A DNA stretch of 64,000 nt from Salvator merianae. Its lineage: Eukaryota; Chordata; Lepidosauria; Squamata; Teiidae. Positions 12,986-25,019 of the stretch are shown here, piece by piece. The DNA is taken from the NCBI GenBank assembly GCA_003586115.2, contig QVOM02000042.1, positions 72,959,983 through 73,023,982 of the forward strand. Direction: 5' to 3'. Positions within the stretch are counted from its first letter, which is position 1. Each line of letters starts with the position of its first letter. A program made the translations under genes and the position numbers. Below the pieces are notes generated by a model that worked only from the letters and a program-made list of their open reading frames with translations, did not search any database and was not told the DNA's origin.

Positions 12986-13904
12986 GTGACCATTCCACCC
13001 ACAACATACCTTTCCAAACTCTCAACAGCAATCAAACAGTTGTACCCTATCTTTCATCCTCAGTCCTGTGATCTCCAATACTGACACCATGAAATGGGCT
13101 CCTGTGCTGCCAGTTCTCTCCCAAGCCACTGGCTCAGCTCCAGAGCTAGAAGAAGTGCTTGGTACTACACTTGTTTGCCCAAAGTTTCTTTTTCTCTAGC
13201 TTGTTACATAACAAAACCAAGATCAGGAGATGGAAGCCTGTTGCATCTCATTGGGTAGATACCTCTTTGGGGTGCTATAAAGATGCAGCCTGAATCTCCT
13301 CTCTGTGCTGAAACTGACTTGAATCTTTAGACTGCAAGGATTTGTACTACATGGCCCCAAACCACAGCCTGCACTTATATGAAGGACAGCTATATGTTCA
13401 CTTTTGTGATGATTTCAGGAAAAAAAAACCAGTGCTTCTTCTTGCAGGCAAACAAATATATTGTTAAAATTTTTGGCTGGCTGTAAAACACAACTGAAAA
13501 GGAAAGCAGAGCAAAAGGAAATCCAAAGGGAGGGATCTAATATAAAATTGTAATGTTTAACTCTTCAGGGAGCTTCTTCTGATGCCCTACTTTCTATGGG
13601 TCGGTGCAATGGTTATTATATGGAAAACAGGACAAGGTTCTTAATTTTTACAAGCTGTGAGGGAGAGGAAATTTCAGTAGGCATTGTCTACATGACGAAC
13701 TATCTTTGCTAAATTTCCTACTTCTGTATGAGTGGATATCCGATAATTCTATCTGCCCAACCGGTTTCTGAAGCAAGTGCTCATCAAAGGCTTTCTTCGT
13801 GGCAGGATCATTTTAATGGAAAGAAGTTATATTTGATGTGAAGCAGGCTTCCTCCCTATGAACTTTTAGGAAGAATTTTAGGTTCATCCAAGTGTTGTTT
13901 TTCT
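12986..13904. other. No gene recognised
   Basis: No ORF of note and no repeat I can name. Confidence 0.4.
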
Positions 13905-14030
13905 TCTCATAGTTTAATTGTATTTTAACTGTTATGATTCTCACTTTGATGCTTTTTAATCCATGTAGACTACCCAGAGAGCCATGAGGTGATTAGGGTG
14001 GGATATAAATAGAAATAATAAGCTACCAAA
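13905..14030 (+). mobile_element. L2-like LINE 3' tail
   Basis: TTTAATTGTATTTTAACTG, then GTAGACTACCCAGAGAGCCATGAGG and GGGATATAAATAGAAATAATAA. This is the usual L2/CR1-group tail arrangement in sauropsids, with a GAAATAATAA end. Confidence 0.55.
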
Positions 14031-14295
14031 AGGCTCTCTTGGCAGTGCCACCACCCTGTGAAGCTAAAAGGGTGGAGAAGATCTGTGACAAGGCCTCCCC
14101 TCTGAGGTGCATCAAACACCATCACTCTATACATTCAGACAGTTGGTGAAGACACATATCTTTACCTGGCTACTCCAGCTGAGCAGCTGAGCTGCAGTTC
14201 TGTAGAGCAGCTGGTTCTGGAACGAACCAGGGGAAAGGGGATCCTGAATTTGATCCGAAGTAATGCACAGGATCTAATATAAGATGTCGCTGTAT

Positions 14296-14611
14296 CAGTG
14301 GTGTAGCTACATGATCCGCCACCCGGGGTGGACCAAACGGCGGAAGCCGAGCAGGGCGCCCCGCCCTGCAGGACTCCCCGCCCTGCAGCTGCCTAATGGC
14401 CGTGAAGATGGCCGCGCGCGCGCACGCCAGCAGGCACGGCGAGCGAGCGGCGGGCGGGGCGAGCGCGGTGAGCGAGCGTACCGGTAAGCCAACTAAAGGC
14501 AAACCGGACGCAGGGTGGGCGGGAGGGCCCAAGTCAAAGGCGGGCGCCGCCCCCAACAAGGCGCCACCCAGTGCGCACCGCCACCCGCGCCCCCCCCTTG
14601 CTACGCCAGTG
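14296..14611 (+). mobile_element. GC-rich hAT-type non-autonomous element, 8-bp TSD
   Basis: The termini are CAGTGGTGTAGC and GCTACGCCAGTG (inverted). The flanks CGCTGTAT (14,288-14,295) and TGCTGTAT (14,612-14,619) are a 7/8 target-site duplication. Removing the element rejoins the CR1 sequence, as the copy near 22,350 (-) shows. The interior is very CpG-rich, and overlapping ORFs on both strands are composition effects. Confidence 0.88.
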
Positions 14612-14914
14612 TGCTGTATCTGATCCAATAGGGAATAGGGACCACAATGCGATAACCTTCAACTTAAATACAGACAGTAAGTTGTTGACACAATCGAACA
14701 TGGAGATCTTAAACTTTCATAAGGGAAACTTCCCCAAAATGAGAAAACTGGTAAAAAGGAAATTGAAAGAGAAAGTTAGAAGACTTCAATTACTCCAAAA
14801 ATACAATAATGGAGGCTCAATTAGAATGCATACATAAAAGAAGGGACTGCTAAGTCCAAGAGGACACCAGTGTGACTTACAAATGCAGTACAGGAGGTCA
14901 TTAAAAGCAAGGAC

Positions 14915-16103
14915 TAGGGACATGCACAAAGATTTGTAGCTTTCGAATTTCATACGAAAATGGCGTTTTCTCCATCTTCACATGAAATGCGAAAGGAAAA
15001 AGGAACAGCGAATGCGAATGCCGAAGGTCCTGGCGACTTTCGCTGCATTTCAGGACCTTCGCCATTTACCGAAAGCTCCCTCTTCGCCGCTAGAAGCTTC
15101 GTGGCATCAAAGCATTGACGCTTCGCAGCCTCAAGACACTGCCTCTAGAGGTTGCAGAGAAGTAGTGTAAGCAATGACAAAAGACGGTATTTTATCTCGC
15201 ATGAGGATGAGAACTGACTCAGATGGCTGTACTTCAAGGAATTAATAAAGTTGATTGAAGTGCGTTGTGGTAGATATAATTCTGATTTTTTGGAAACGGA
15301 GGGCAAGAGGTGGGTACAACTGTCAGGTCAGCCTGTTTTCACTACTGCTCTGAACCACGGAAGCTAATGGGGCTACTTTGCACGCCGCTGAGCCCTCCCT
15401 CCCTCCTCGTAAGGAGGAGGTGCTTGTCAGCTGGACTCTGTCTAATTGAGTTAATAGTGACCTGATTATTTTTCGCCCTCAAAAACCTCACGAGAAATCA
15501 TTCAAAATCCAAAGGCCAATTGCTGATACCAATACAGAAGCCAATACGAAATAATTTCTGATCCATTCGATCGCGAAAGTAAAGTGCAGTCACGCGCACG
15601 CGCACACAGAAATAATAGGGGAAGTGAGAGACGGATCGAAAACTGCAAAAACTCAATGCGAAGGGAAGACCTTTGCTTGCATTCATGTACAGATTAGGGA
15701 AAAGCGAGCATTTCCACGCAACCTCGCGGCCCCTGTAAGTACCGTCGCTGCGTAGCAGTGCACCCTCGTTCATGCTAGCCACCATTTAAACTGCTTATAA
15801 GTCAACTCCGCGCAATTTTGCCTTATAAAAGAATAATACCTCTTTAAACTAGCAAGGTGCACGCTCAAATGTGGAAGGGAGAGGGGGATATGTGGGGCAT
15901 TTTCCTACAGAAATAAGTGTATGTTTTTCGATAGTTTATTTCCTTTATTTTGCAAGTAACGTGCCCCCGGTTTTTGCGAAGATTTTCGCAGTGAAAAAGA
16001 AAGTCTCCCTTTTCGCGCCTAGAGTTTTCGCGTGAAAACGAAGCTCCACTGCTTCGCAGCGTTGCGAAGCAAAAAGCGGAAAATTCTTTCGTGCACATCC
16101 CTA
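14915..16103 (+). mobile_element. 1.19-kb hAT-type element, perfect 8-bp TSD GCAAGGAC
   Basis: Left end TAGGGACATGCAC and right end GTGCACATCCCTA are inverted repeats. GCAAGGAC lies at 14,907-14,914 and again at 16,104-16,111. The interior has many TTCGCAT/GCGAAAA-type motifs and long A/T stretches but no transposase that I recognise. The frames at 15,498-15,785 and 15,865-16,182 are without known domains. Excision restores the CR1 frame around KARTRT. Confidence 0.93.
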
Positions 16104-16461
16104 GCAAGGACAGATCATTCAGAAAATGGAAGGCTTGTCTTAATGAGGAGAACAGGAAAGAACACAAACTGTGGCAGAACAAATGCTAGACAGCAATCAG
16201 GAATGCTAAGAAGAATTTGAAGAGCACATTCCTAAGAACATAAAGAAAAATAACAAGAATTTCTTCAAGTATATCAGAAGTAGGGATCCAAACAGAAAAG
16301 CAGTTGGACCACTAGATGATAATGGACAGAAAAAGATAATTACAGAGGACACGGAGACTGCAGAAGGGCTAAATAAATTGCCTCTATTTTCACTGAGGAA
16401 GATAGAAGGTATTTGCCAGCAGGTATTCAGCTACCTTAAGAAATCAGACTGCAACATCTAA

Positions 16462-16580
16462 GGTTGCATCCAGACGTTGCTTACTTATTCTGCTGTATTT
16501 GGCTATTCATATCCAAATATCCATGCTTTATTGGAATATCCAAATATAGCAGAATAAGTAAGTGACATCTGGATGCATCC
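16462..16580. mobile_element. G-family foldback element in CR1
   Basis: GGTTGCATCCAGACG at the left and ATCTGGATGCATCC at the right are inverted. The whole 119 bp is near-palindromic (TATTCTGCTGTATTTGG opposite CCAAATATAGCAGAATA). Flanks are TAA and TAT, an imperfect 3-bp duplication. Similar to 63,152-63,289. Confidence 0.8.
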
Positions 16581-17085
16581 TATGCCCTTTCAGCATTGAA
16601 AGATGGCATTTAAGGGATGACCTGATTGAAATATATAAAATCATGAATGGTGTAGAAAAGGTAGATAGATAATTTATTTTCTCTATGGCACAACACCAGA
16701 ACCAGAACTCTATGAAGCTGATGGGCAGGAGAGTTAGGACCAAAAAGGGAATGTGCTTTTTTACCCAGAGGATGATTGGTCTGTGGAATCTACTACCAGA
16801 AGAGGTGGTGACAGCAACCAGGCTCAATAGCTTTAAAAAAGGTTTAGACAAATTCATGAAGGACAGGTGTATTACTGGCTACTAGAACTGATGCTTAGAT
16901 ACCACCTTCATGTTGGAGAAACAAGTAGGATGCCTCTAAAGGCCATTTTCAGGCAATCAAGAGCAGTTGCAGGTTTTGCCTTTGCCTTCTGCTTGAGAAT
17001 GCCCAAAAGTAATTGGTGGGCCACTGGGTGAGACAAGATGATGGACTAGATGGGTTGTGGTCCAATCCAGCAGGGCTCCTCTTAT

Positions 17086-17984
17086 GTTCTTATTTCAGAG
17101 TGGGCATGTTAATGGAAGTGCATCGATCTCCAGGTTGAAGGGCACCTCTGTAGCTCCATTTTGGAGAGTGGAGGCACCTGATAATGTGGTGATTAAGTCC
17201 CCTCAGTAGAGCACAATATTACACTTATAAAGGAGGGGACCTATAAAATACCCTGCCACTGGAAAAATAATGCTTTAGGAAGAGGGACTAATTCTCCCCT
17301 GTTTCTAGATACAGCACAGTCATCAGCTGTACAGAAGCTGGGTGGCTCAGGTTGAGAAGGGCACAGGATTGCACTGCTTCCTTAATGAAAAAGTTGGCAA
17401 TCCTTTCAGAGTTTTATGAACCCAGTAAAATGTATGACTACTGCTCTAAGCCCATTTCCCCCCCACATCTGTGCCTAACCAGAGCCTGATAAGGCTGTGT
17501 GCAAAAGCAGACCTTGACTTTCACCTGATTTGAGTTCACAAGATTAAACAGTTGACTTAAGGACAAGTGAAACTGCATGGACTAGAAGAAAGACTACAAC
17601 ACGGTCCTTGCTGTTACGTTTCATGGGCTGCCAAAGTAGCTTACTACCCTTCTAATCTTATACAAAGATATAATATCTTAGGATTACATTTATTCTTGGC
17701 TCCTGAAGAAAATACTGCAGTAGAAATGTCAACCCCCTACATTAAGCCTAGGGAGGCTTAATTAGAATGGTAGTAAGCTATGCAAAGCAATAGCAAAAGA
17801 ATGAAGATATCACCTCAGTCTGGGATTGCTCAGCTTTTGAGCAGTTGTGATTTTGGAATGTGATCATGGTTGAGGGAGGATCCAGGTTCATCTCAAGGCC
17901 CTTTAGCCAAAGCAGGGAGCCGGGACCAATCAATTAAGGTCTCCCTATGCATAAGAAAACAAGGTTCCTGTACTTTTACTTGAG
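17086..17984. other. No gene recognised
   Basis: Unique-looking sequence. The 64-codon frame at 17,567 has no recognised domain. Confidence 0.4.
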
Positions 17985-18311
17985 GCGGTTCTGCACTTGA
18001 AGGTAATCCTTACCAGCAAGTGCACTAAGGACAACCTTTCCAAATGATGGGGTGGAATATGGAAGGTAATGTTCCCGCTGGTACACTTTGTCCACACAGG
18101 CTAGAGTATAGTCCAGATCCAGAGGCTCTCAACCTAGATCACCAATAGATCTCAATACTAAGGTCTACTGGTGTACCAGACTGGAACATGGAAGGGTACA
18201 AAAAAACATGCCTCTGTGTTCCAGACTACTGGGGGGACTCATTTCTTCGGCACCCCAAAGTACAGCACTGAAATGGGTTCCCAAGGGACTCCAAGGCAGT
18301 GCAGAAAGGTC
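17985..18311 (+). mobile_element. E-family DNA transposon, diverged
   Basis: It starts near GGTTCTGCACTTGAAGG and ends GTGCAGAAAGGTCC. It includes AAGGTCTACTGGTGTACCAGAC and a GGGGGGACTCATTTC block shared with 5,560-5,985. The TSD is unclear. Confidence 0.6.
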
Positions 18312-19412
18312 CTTATTTATGTACTTGTTTTTATATCCTTTCTTATACACTGAGGTCTCACATTAGGAAACAACGATTAAAACACATAATAGCAAAAATA
18401 TAAAGTGGTTAAAAACAGTATAGTACTGAAAGGAGGAGAACCATCATAAGGACATAAGATGAGTCCTGCTGGATCAGGCCATGGCCCACCTAATCCAGCA
18501 TCCTGCCTCATGCAAGGAGCCATCTGTTTCTCCACCCTGGAGGCAGTACCTAGGCATCGATTCTAGTAGCCATTCATATACCTGACCTCCATGAATCTAT
18601 CCAATCCATTTTTAAAGCTATCCAGGCTGACTGTTATCACCACCTCTTCCAGTAGCAAATTCCATAGACTGATGACCCTCTGGGTGAAAAAATACTTCCC
18701 CTTATCGGTCCTAACTCTCCTCCTATCAGCTTCATAGATGGCCCATGGTTCTAGTGTTGTGCGATAGAGAAAATATTTTTTCTCTATTCACCTTTTCCAT
18801 ACTGTGCATAATTTTATATACTTCAATTAGATCCCCTCTTAAAAGCTATCTTTCAATACTGAAGAAGCCAAGACATTGCAGCCTGATTTCATAAGGAAGG
18901 TGTTCCAGCCCCTTGACTATTCTGGTTGCCCTTTTCTGCACTTTTTCCACTATTCTTTCTGAGATGTGGTGACCAGAATTGTACACAATATTTCAAATGT
19001 GGCATCACCAATAGATTTATAAAGAGGCACAATGATGCTTGCCAACATATTTTCTATTCCCTTCCTAATTAATCGTAGCACTGAACTTGTTTTTTTCACT
19101 ACAGCTGCACACTGGGTCAACACCTTCATTGAGCTGTCCACCAGAACCCCTAGATCCCTCTCCTAGACTATCACAGAAAGCTCAGCCCCTTCAATTTATA
19201 GCATCATTTAGATTCTTTGCCCCAGTGTGCATCACTTTGCACTTGCTAAGGTTGAAAGGCATTTACTACTTTGTTGCCACTCACCCAATGTCAAGAGATC
19301 CCTCTGAGCTCTTCACAATCTCATTCAGTTTTTACTATCCTGAACAATTTTGGGACATCAGCAAACTTTGTCATCACATTACAAATTCCAACTTCTAGAA
19401 CATTTATGAATA

Positions 19413-20987
19413 GACTTCCGGGGAAGATGGCCGAATGTAGTTGCTGAGAGGATTTTTCCTCTGAGCAAACCGCAACGTGAGGAGACAGAGGGGGGAGTTC
19501 AAACCCCCCCCTGTCTGAAGATTTCATCTCCCTGAGTGACAGGGAGGCGGAGAGAACCGTGGCTTTTGGCATAAGGAGGAGACGAAGGAGCTGGGGGAAT
19601 TTTGTCAACATTCCCGAGTCACTTTGTGTGTCGTCAAGACTTTTGTCTGCAGGACCGTAAGTTCGGCCGATCCCCTTTTTAATTAATGAAGATTTTAAAA
19701 CTAAGATAAGCATTAAGAAGAGCAAAAGAAAGAAAGAAAGAAAAAAAAACCCTCTACAATTGCAGTTTGGATAATGTATGCTGAAAGTTTAAACATCGTA
19801 AATCAGCAAGATGCCAAAGTATTTGCAAAGGCTGTGAAGTTTTTTTTTAGATAAATCATTTAAAGTTCTGTTCTTCGGACACGCCGGGGTTTTCAGTGCT
19901 TTATTAAAATACATTTGGCCGGTGTTTATCAGATAAGTAAATAAACAGAATGCACGGATATGGGAGTTCGGTTTAATTAAGACAAAAGAAGAAAATAAAA
20001 GAAAAAAGTGCCTTTATTAATTAGAAGACTTCTTCAGAGAACCAAGTTTTTAAGACAGATAAGGAAAATAAAACATGCAATTAGAAAGAAATGAACAGTG
20101 TGGCTGCCAGCCAGATTTACTTCTTAAAAAAATGGATGCTATTTTTCAAGTAATGCAGAGTTCTTTTGAGAATCAGAGGCTGACTTTTGAGAGATTAAGA
20201 CAGGACATTAAAACGGAAATGGGTGCTTTACGCACTGAACTTCATGAAACAAAGGATAAGGCTTTGAAATTGGGCGATTTCAAGGCAGAAATTCCTCAGA
20301 CAAAATTTACGACTCAAGAAATACAGACTACGAGACAAGACGAGTTGTCTGTACCACTGATAACAGCTCAAGGTCATATTTTTTCATTGAAGGAAGCCGT
20401 GGGGGAAAAAAAAAATTTTTTTTCAGGAGAGGAAGAAGCACATAAGAATGGAAACAATCCATATTTGGAGGCAGCAAAGAGTTACTGTGAATAAACAACA
20501 TTTCTGGTGTAAACAAACAAAGGATTGGAGGAGGAGATGAAAGAAGAAAATAACAACAACTGAAGGAGTCAGAAGGGGGAATTTATAAGTGGTGGAGTAG
20601 AAGAACGGGCAGAAGCCAAATTATAGAAAGACTGATATGAGAAGAAGATTTTGAGAGATTGGACAAATATAATAAGTTACAGAAAAATAAGGCAGTGGAT
20701 AGACTTTGGTGAAAACTGGAAACCCTCTATTGAACTTTTGCAAGATCTGGAAAGTGGACTTGGAAAGTGGATTGGGTTTGCTGGAGGAAGAGAATGAAGA
20801 GAAAACAAGAATGTTGGTGGAAGAAAAGAGCTGGGTGGTTGGGGGGTAAGAAATATAGAAGAAATCTGGGAATTAGTGAAAAGGTTAGTTAAAAATGTTA
20901 GTTGACAAATCATGAATTATTTAGTGTAATTTTATATATCCTTAATAAATAAATAAAAAAATAAATAAAAAAGAGAAAAAAAGAAGA

Positions 20988-21018
<31 letters not shown>
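19413..21018 (+). mobile_element. L1 LINE, internally deleted, 16-bp TSD
   Basis: AGAACATTTATGAATA occurs at 19,397-19,412 and 21,019-21,034, a perfect duplication flanking the insert. The 5' end reads ACTTCCGGGGAAGATGGCC (5' UTR style). A truncated ORF1 lies at 20,075-20,491, with a coiled-coil-like start (KKMDAIFQVMQSSFENQR, LRQDIKTEMGALRTEL). After a deletion of the rest of ORF1 and nearly all ORF2, the ORF2 C-terminus reappears (ENWKPSIELLQDLE, near 20,700-20,760). The tail is an (AATA)n tract at 20,940-21,018. Confidence 0.92.
20075..20491 (+). pseudogene. L1 ORF1 protein, truncated
   Basis: 139 codons from ATG to TGA. Residues about 15-75 look like the heptad-rich L1 ORF1 coiled coil. 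The RNA-binding (RRM) and C-terminal domains are missing because of the internal deletion. An A9/T8 tract near 20,405-20,423 may add frame noise. It cannot support retrotransposition. Confidence 0.75.
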
Positions 21019-22760
21019 AGAACATTTATGAATAAATTAAAAAGCACCAGAACCAATTCTGAACTTTGGGCAACCTATTTCTCATCTCTCTCCACTCTGA
21101 AAACTGTCCATTCATTAGTACTCTCTGTTTCCTATTCGTTAGCCAGTTACCAGTCCAGGACAGCACCTGTCCTCTTATTCTGTGGCTGATGAGTTTATTC
21201 AGGAGCCTTTGATGAGTGCCTTTGATAAAAGCCTTCTGAAAGTCCAGATAATGTCAACTGGGTCACCTTTATCCATGTGTTTATTAACACTTTCAAAGAA
21301 TTCTAACAAGCTAGTAAGGCATGAATTACCTTTGCAGAAGATGTGCAGATTTTCCTTCAGCAATGCTTGTTCCTCTACGTGTATAGTAATTTTATCCTTA
21401 ACTATGGTTTCAATCACTTTACATGGACCTGATGTTTAGCTGACTGGTCTGTAATTTCCTGAATCATCTCGGATCCTTTTTTGAAGATTGGTGTTACATT
21501 TGTTACAGAGCCTGATCCTAGGAAAAGATTAAGATCAACAATTTCACATTTGAGTTCTTTAAGAACTCTTGGATGAATGTCATTTGGTCCCTGTCATTTG
21601 TTAGTATTTAGTTTATTAAGACATGTGAGGATCTCCTCCCTGGCTACCTCTATACAGTTTAATTCTTCTGACTCCCTCTCTGAAAAGATTGACTCTGCTG
21701 CAGGCATATGTCCTCTTATCTTCCTCACTGAAAACAGAGGCAAAGAATTTATTTAGCCTCTCTGCAATCTCCTCTGCAGTGTCCTCTTTAACTATCCCTT
21801 TCTGTTCATTTTATTCTAATGATCCAACTGCTTTTCTGGTTGGTTTCCTACTTCTGAGGTACTTAAAGAATTTCCTACTATTCCTTTTGATGGTTTTAGC
21901 AATGTGCTCCTCAAAATTCCTCTTAGCATTCCTGATTGCCACTTTGCATTTGTTCAGCCAGAATTTTTTTTTCTCAGTCTGCTCTTTAGAAAAACCTTCC
22001 ACTTTCTAAATGAGTTTTTCTTGCTGTTAATGACTTCCTGTACTGTACTTGTAAGCCATGCTGGTGTCCTCTTGGATCTGGCAGTCTCATTTCTTCTTTT
22101 GGGTATGCATTCTAATTGAGCTTCCATAATTGTATTTGTAAATAGTCTCCATGAATTTTGGAGTGATTAGACTCTTCTAACTTTCCCTTTCAATTTCCTT
22201 TTTATTCATTTTCTCATTTTCGGGAAATTTCCTTTATGAAAGTTTAAAGTCTCTGCGTTAGGTTATAGCGAGAATTTACTGTCTGTATTTAAATTGAAGT
22301 TTATCAGATTGTAGTTGGTATTCCCCATTGGATCAGCTAGAATGACATCTTGTAACAGCTCCTGAGCAGTCCTTAGAATTAAGTCCAGGATCCTCTTTCA
22401 CCTGGTTGGCTCCACAACCATCTGCTCTAGGGACCAAACATTTAGCATGTCTAGAAATTTTATCTCTCTCTCATGAGCCAAACAAGAGTCCACACAATCT
22501 GTGTGAGCATAGATGAACTCTCCCATTATAACACTCTTTTGCTTTTTGGATGCCTCCTTTACCTCATTTTCCAAATGCCAATCTTATTCAGTAGCTTGGT
22601 TAGAAGGTCAATAGCATGTCCATAATATTAGACTTGCTTTCTGGCCTAGTATTCTTATCCACAACACTTCTGTAGATGAGTTTGATACACCTAGACATTT
22701 CAGTTCATAAGATTCAAGCTCTGCTTTAATGTACAAAGATATACTACCTTCAATTCACCC

Positions 22761-23098
22761 TTTTCAGACACATTTTTTCCTTCGGTATGCAAGTGCATTT
22801 ATGATCTAAAGACATAATATTTTAAGACACTTGGCAAGTCACTGAGCAAACAAAACAAAACCTTTGTTAATTTTGGCTATAGGCACCTACCAGCTGTTTG
22901 TTGGATTGGAGGGTGTTGGTGTCTAAACAGTAGAAAGCCTTAGGTTTTGCAGAAGTATGGAAATATTATATACAGAAAATGATGCCCTGCTGAGGCTTTC
23001 CTATGTTTTACATCTATATTTTATGGTGTGCCTCTATTTTCTATATATATAATGTATCAGTGAATAAACAGATGTATATATATTTTGTTTCAAATTTA
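22761..23098. other. No feature recognised
   Basis: AT-rich sequence between the CR1 and a microsatellite cluster. Confidence 0.4.
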
Positions 23099-23104
23099 TC
23101 TATC

Positions 23105-23147
<43 letters not shown>

Positions 23148-23153
23148 ATCTCC

Positions 23154-23200
<47 letters not shown>

Positions 23201-23216
23201 CATCTATCCATCTCCA

Positions 23217-23254
<38 letters not shown>

Positions 23255-23290
23255 ATCTCCATATACATATACATATATACACACATATAT
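23099..23290 (+). repeat. Compound microsatellite (CTAT)n-(TA)n-(CTAT)n
   Basis: Two CTAT tracts (about 23,099-23,148 and 23,217-23,255) flank a TA/TATG run (about 23,155-23,205), with a further ACATATA run after. The 116-codon frame over it is a repeat artefact (IYLSIYLS). Confidence 0.95.
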
Positions 23291-23679
23291 GATGCTATCT
23301 ATAGTCCTTATCCTTATTCTAATCCAATCCCCAATCCTGCTTCACCGTACTAAATCATATAACTAACTCATTTTAGAAACCTCTTATGCTTGTTCTTGTT
23401 TCTTTCTCTTTCTTTCACTACCCTTGAAAGAAAAATGAAAATCTTAGACTCATATGGAAATGTTGAAATGATTGAACCCAGAGTATGAATCGTGGGGGTT
23501 TGGACTGTTTTTTTCAGACTGAGCAAAATGATTGATTTTAATGGGAAATTGGTAGTCTGAAATCCTCTCCCAGAGAACTCTGAGTCCAGAATTGCCCTGA
23601 CACCTGAAGATAGGAGGTATAATTCACCAGGTTTAGGTCTGACTTTCAGATTGACTGAATGTTGATAAATACTCAAAAG
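23291..23679. other. No feature recognised
   Basis: No supportable gene. The 102-codon minus frame has no known domain. Confidence 0.4.
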
Positions 23680-24035
23680 TAGAAATGTGCAACATTTGAT
23701 TTACATTTGCAAGTTCAATAGAATATTTCATATTCATGGATATTAGCATCAAAATGAAAATCTGGTTTTTCGCATTTCCAAAACTTCAATCAAATTGAAC
23801 TAATCTCCTGCTTGCAAAAATGAAGCATTTGACTGAACATTCATGTTTTGCTGCTTTTTGCCTATGAAAAGGCTTTTTAAATGGAAAAATTGTATTTTAT
23901 TTTTTTGCAAAAAAGTACAAAAATGAATGTGAAAAAAAGGGCGTTTTGGTTAAACAATTTGATCATGGAATGAACAGATAAGTTTTCACTTTGATGGTGA
24001 AGTGAACATGTGAATTTCGTTTGTGCACATTCCTA
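23680..24035 (+). mobile_element. hAT-type non-autonomous element, 8-bp TSD
   Basis: Left end TAGAAATGTGCAACA and right end TTTGTGCACATTCCTA are inverted and match those at 14,915-16,103. Flanks CTCAAAAG (23,672-23,679) and TTCAAAAG (24,036-24,043) agree in 7 of 8 bases. 356 bp, no coding potential. Confidence 0.87.
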
Positions 24036-25019
24036 TTCAAAAGGATATTAATATGGAAGCGATTCAGGGTCAACTGGTCCTCAAAAATCCACCATAAGAA
24101 GGGAAACAAATTTATCACTGAAATGCTACATCAAGAGTGTCGAAGAGAAGAGTAAATCCTAAGGCTACAATTTCATGCCAACTTCTTTGGAAGCAATTTA
24201 AATTGCATTCTGTGTCTGGATTGCATGTCATTAAGCTAAAATCTCTGAAAAACTCTCATAATGTATGAACTGAAGTGACCTATATACAACACCTTCCAGC
24301 TTTCCCCTGTATAACAATGTGAAGAACAGCAATCTAAGGCAAACTCTGTAATAATTTCTGTACTAGTATAATTAGCTTTTGCTTGGGAAGTGATGTTTTT
24401 CAAACATTTTAGCCTCTTAGGAAGACACTGAATGGTGTCTTTATGGGTGCGTCACACACTAAAGCATTTATTACCTCCTGGAGTCAGTACATAGTATAAG
24501 TCATCCAGTGTTTTTGTAATAGTAACTATATTTTGCTCTCCATTTTGGCAGCAATGATATAAAAACTTTAGATAGGGCCTATAAATGTATCACAGCCTTG
24601 AATCTCATGAAGCAGGCTTGGTCTACGAAAGCTCATGCTACCAACCTCTTTCTCTTTGTTAGTTTCTAAGGTGCTACTAGAACCCCTTGCTTACTGATCC
24701 AGACTAACAGGTTATGTCTTTGAATTCATCCTAGACCAGGAGTGTACAAGCTGTTTTCTTCAAGAGTCAGGTGGAGAAAAAAGCAAGAAGTAGAGGTCCA
24801 AATATTAGTATTCCAGATATTAGCACATAACTTCATTGCACTGGAGATACATGCACAAATACACAAGCAAAAAAGCAATAATATGCTTCCTTTAGTTTTG
24901 GCACATAGTGTCTGTCAATGGCTGTATAATGTGGTAAGCGTGTTGGCATTGTCTATAGGCTTGTCAGCCCTCTCTTCCATCCTTCATTGCTGGCAGGCGC
25001 ACTGGGCATTTGGGGGGTG
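24036..25019. other. No gene; possible old interspersed repeat at 24,571-24,720
   Basis: GTCTACGAAAGCTCATGCTACC and TTTCTAAGGTGCTACTAG near 24,620-24,690 resemble a widespread sauropsid repeat that I cannot name securely. The rest is featureless. Confidence 0.35.

Larger units (their letters stand above)
14160..17085 (+). mobile_element. CR1 LINE, degenerate ORF2 and 3' end, with three nested insertions
   Basis: The CR1 pieces are 14,160-14,295, 14,612-14,914, 16,104-16,461 and 16,581-17,085. The first pieces encode the end of the endonuclease and the linker (SDPIGN, FKYI/FNLNTDS, KNNKNFFKYIRSRDPNRKAVGP). The last encodes the reverse-transcriptase C-terminus (DDLIEIYKIMNGV, SMKLMGRRVRT, FFTQRMIGLWNLLPEEVV, LNSFKKGLDKFM). 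It ends with the 3' UTR and CTTATGTTCTTAT. Most of the reverse-transcriptase catalytic region is missing between 16,461 and 16,581. Stops and frameshifts show it is dead. The gaps are filled by two hAT elements and one short foldback. Confidence 0.9.
18448..22760 (-). mobile_element. CR1 LINE, minus strand, with L1 inserted
   Basis: Read on the minus strand from 22,760, there are endonuclease remnants, then KCKVAIRNAKRNFEEHIAKTIK and SRKFFKYLRSRKPTRKAVG (about 21,811-22,002). Reverse-transcriptase pieces follow (IIETIVKDKITIH, KGNSCLTSLLEFFESVNKHMDKGDPVDII, about 21,199-21,417). The C-terminus WNLLPEEVV lies near 18,650, and the 3' UTR ends at about 18,448. Many stops and frameshifts. It is the most complete CR1 copy here and explains all ORFs in the region. 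The upstream border is approximate. Confidence 0.9.

Noticed and set aside
14170..14628. 152-codon frame and its overlapping neighbours as genes
   Set aside because: They span a GC-rich hAT insertion and broken CR1 sequence; no host domain.
23003..23353. 116-codon frame with IYLSIYLS repeats
   Set aside because: Translation of CTAT/TA microsatellites.
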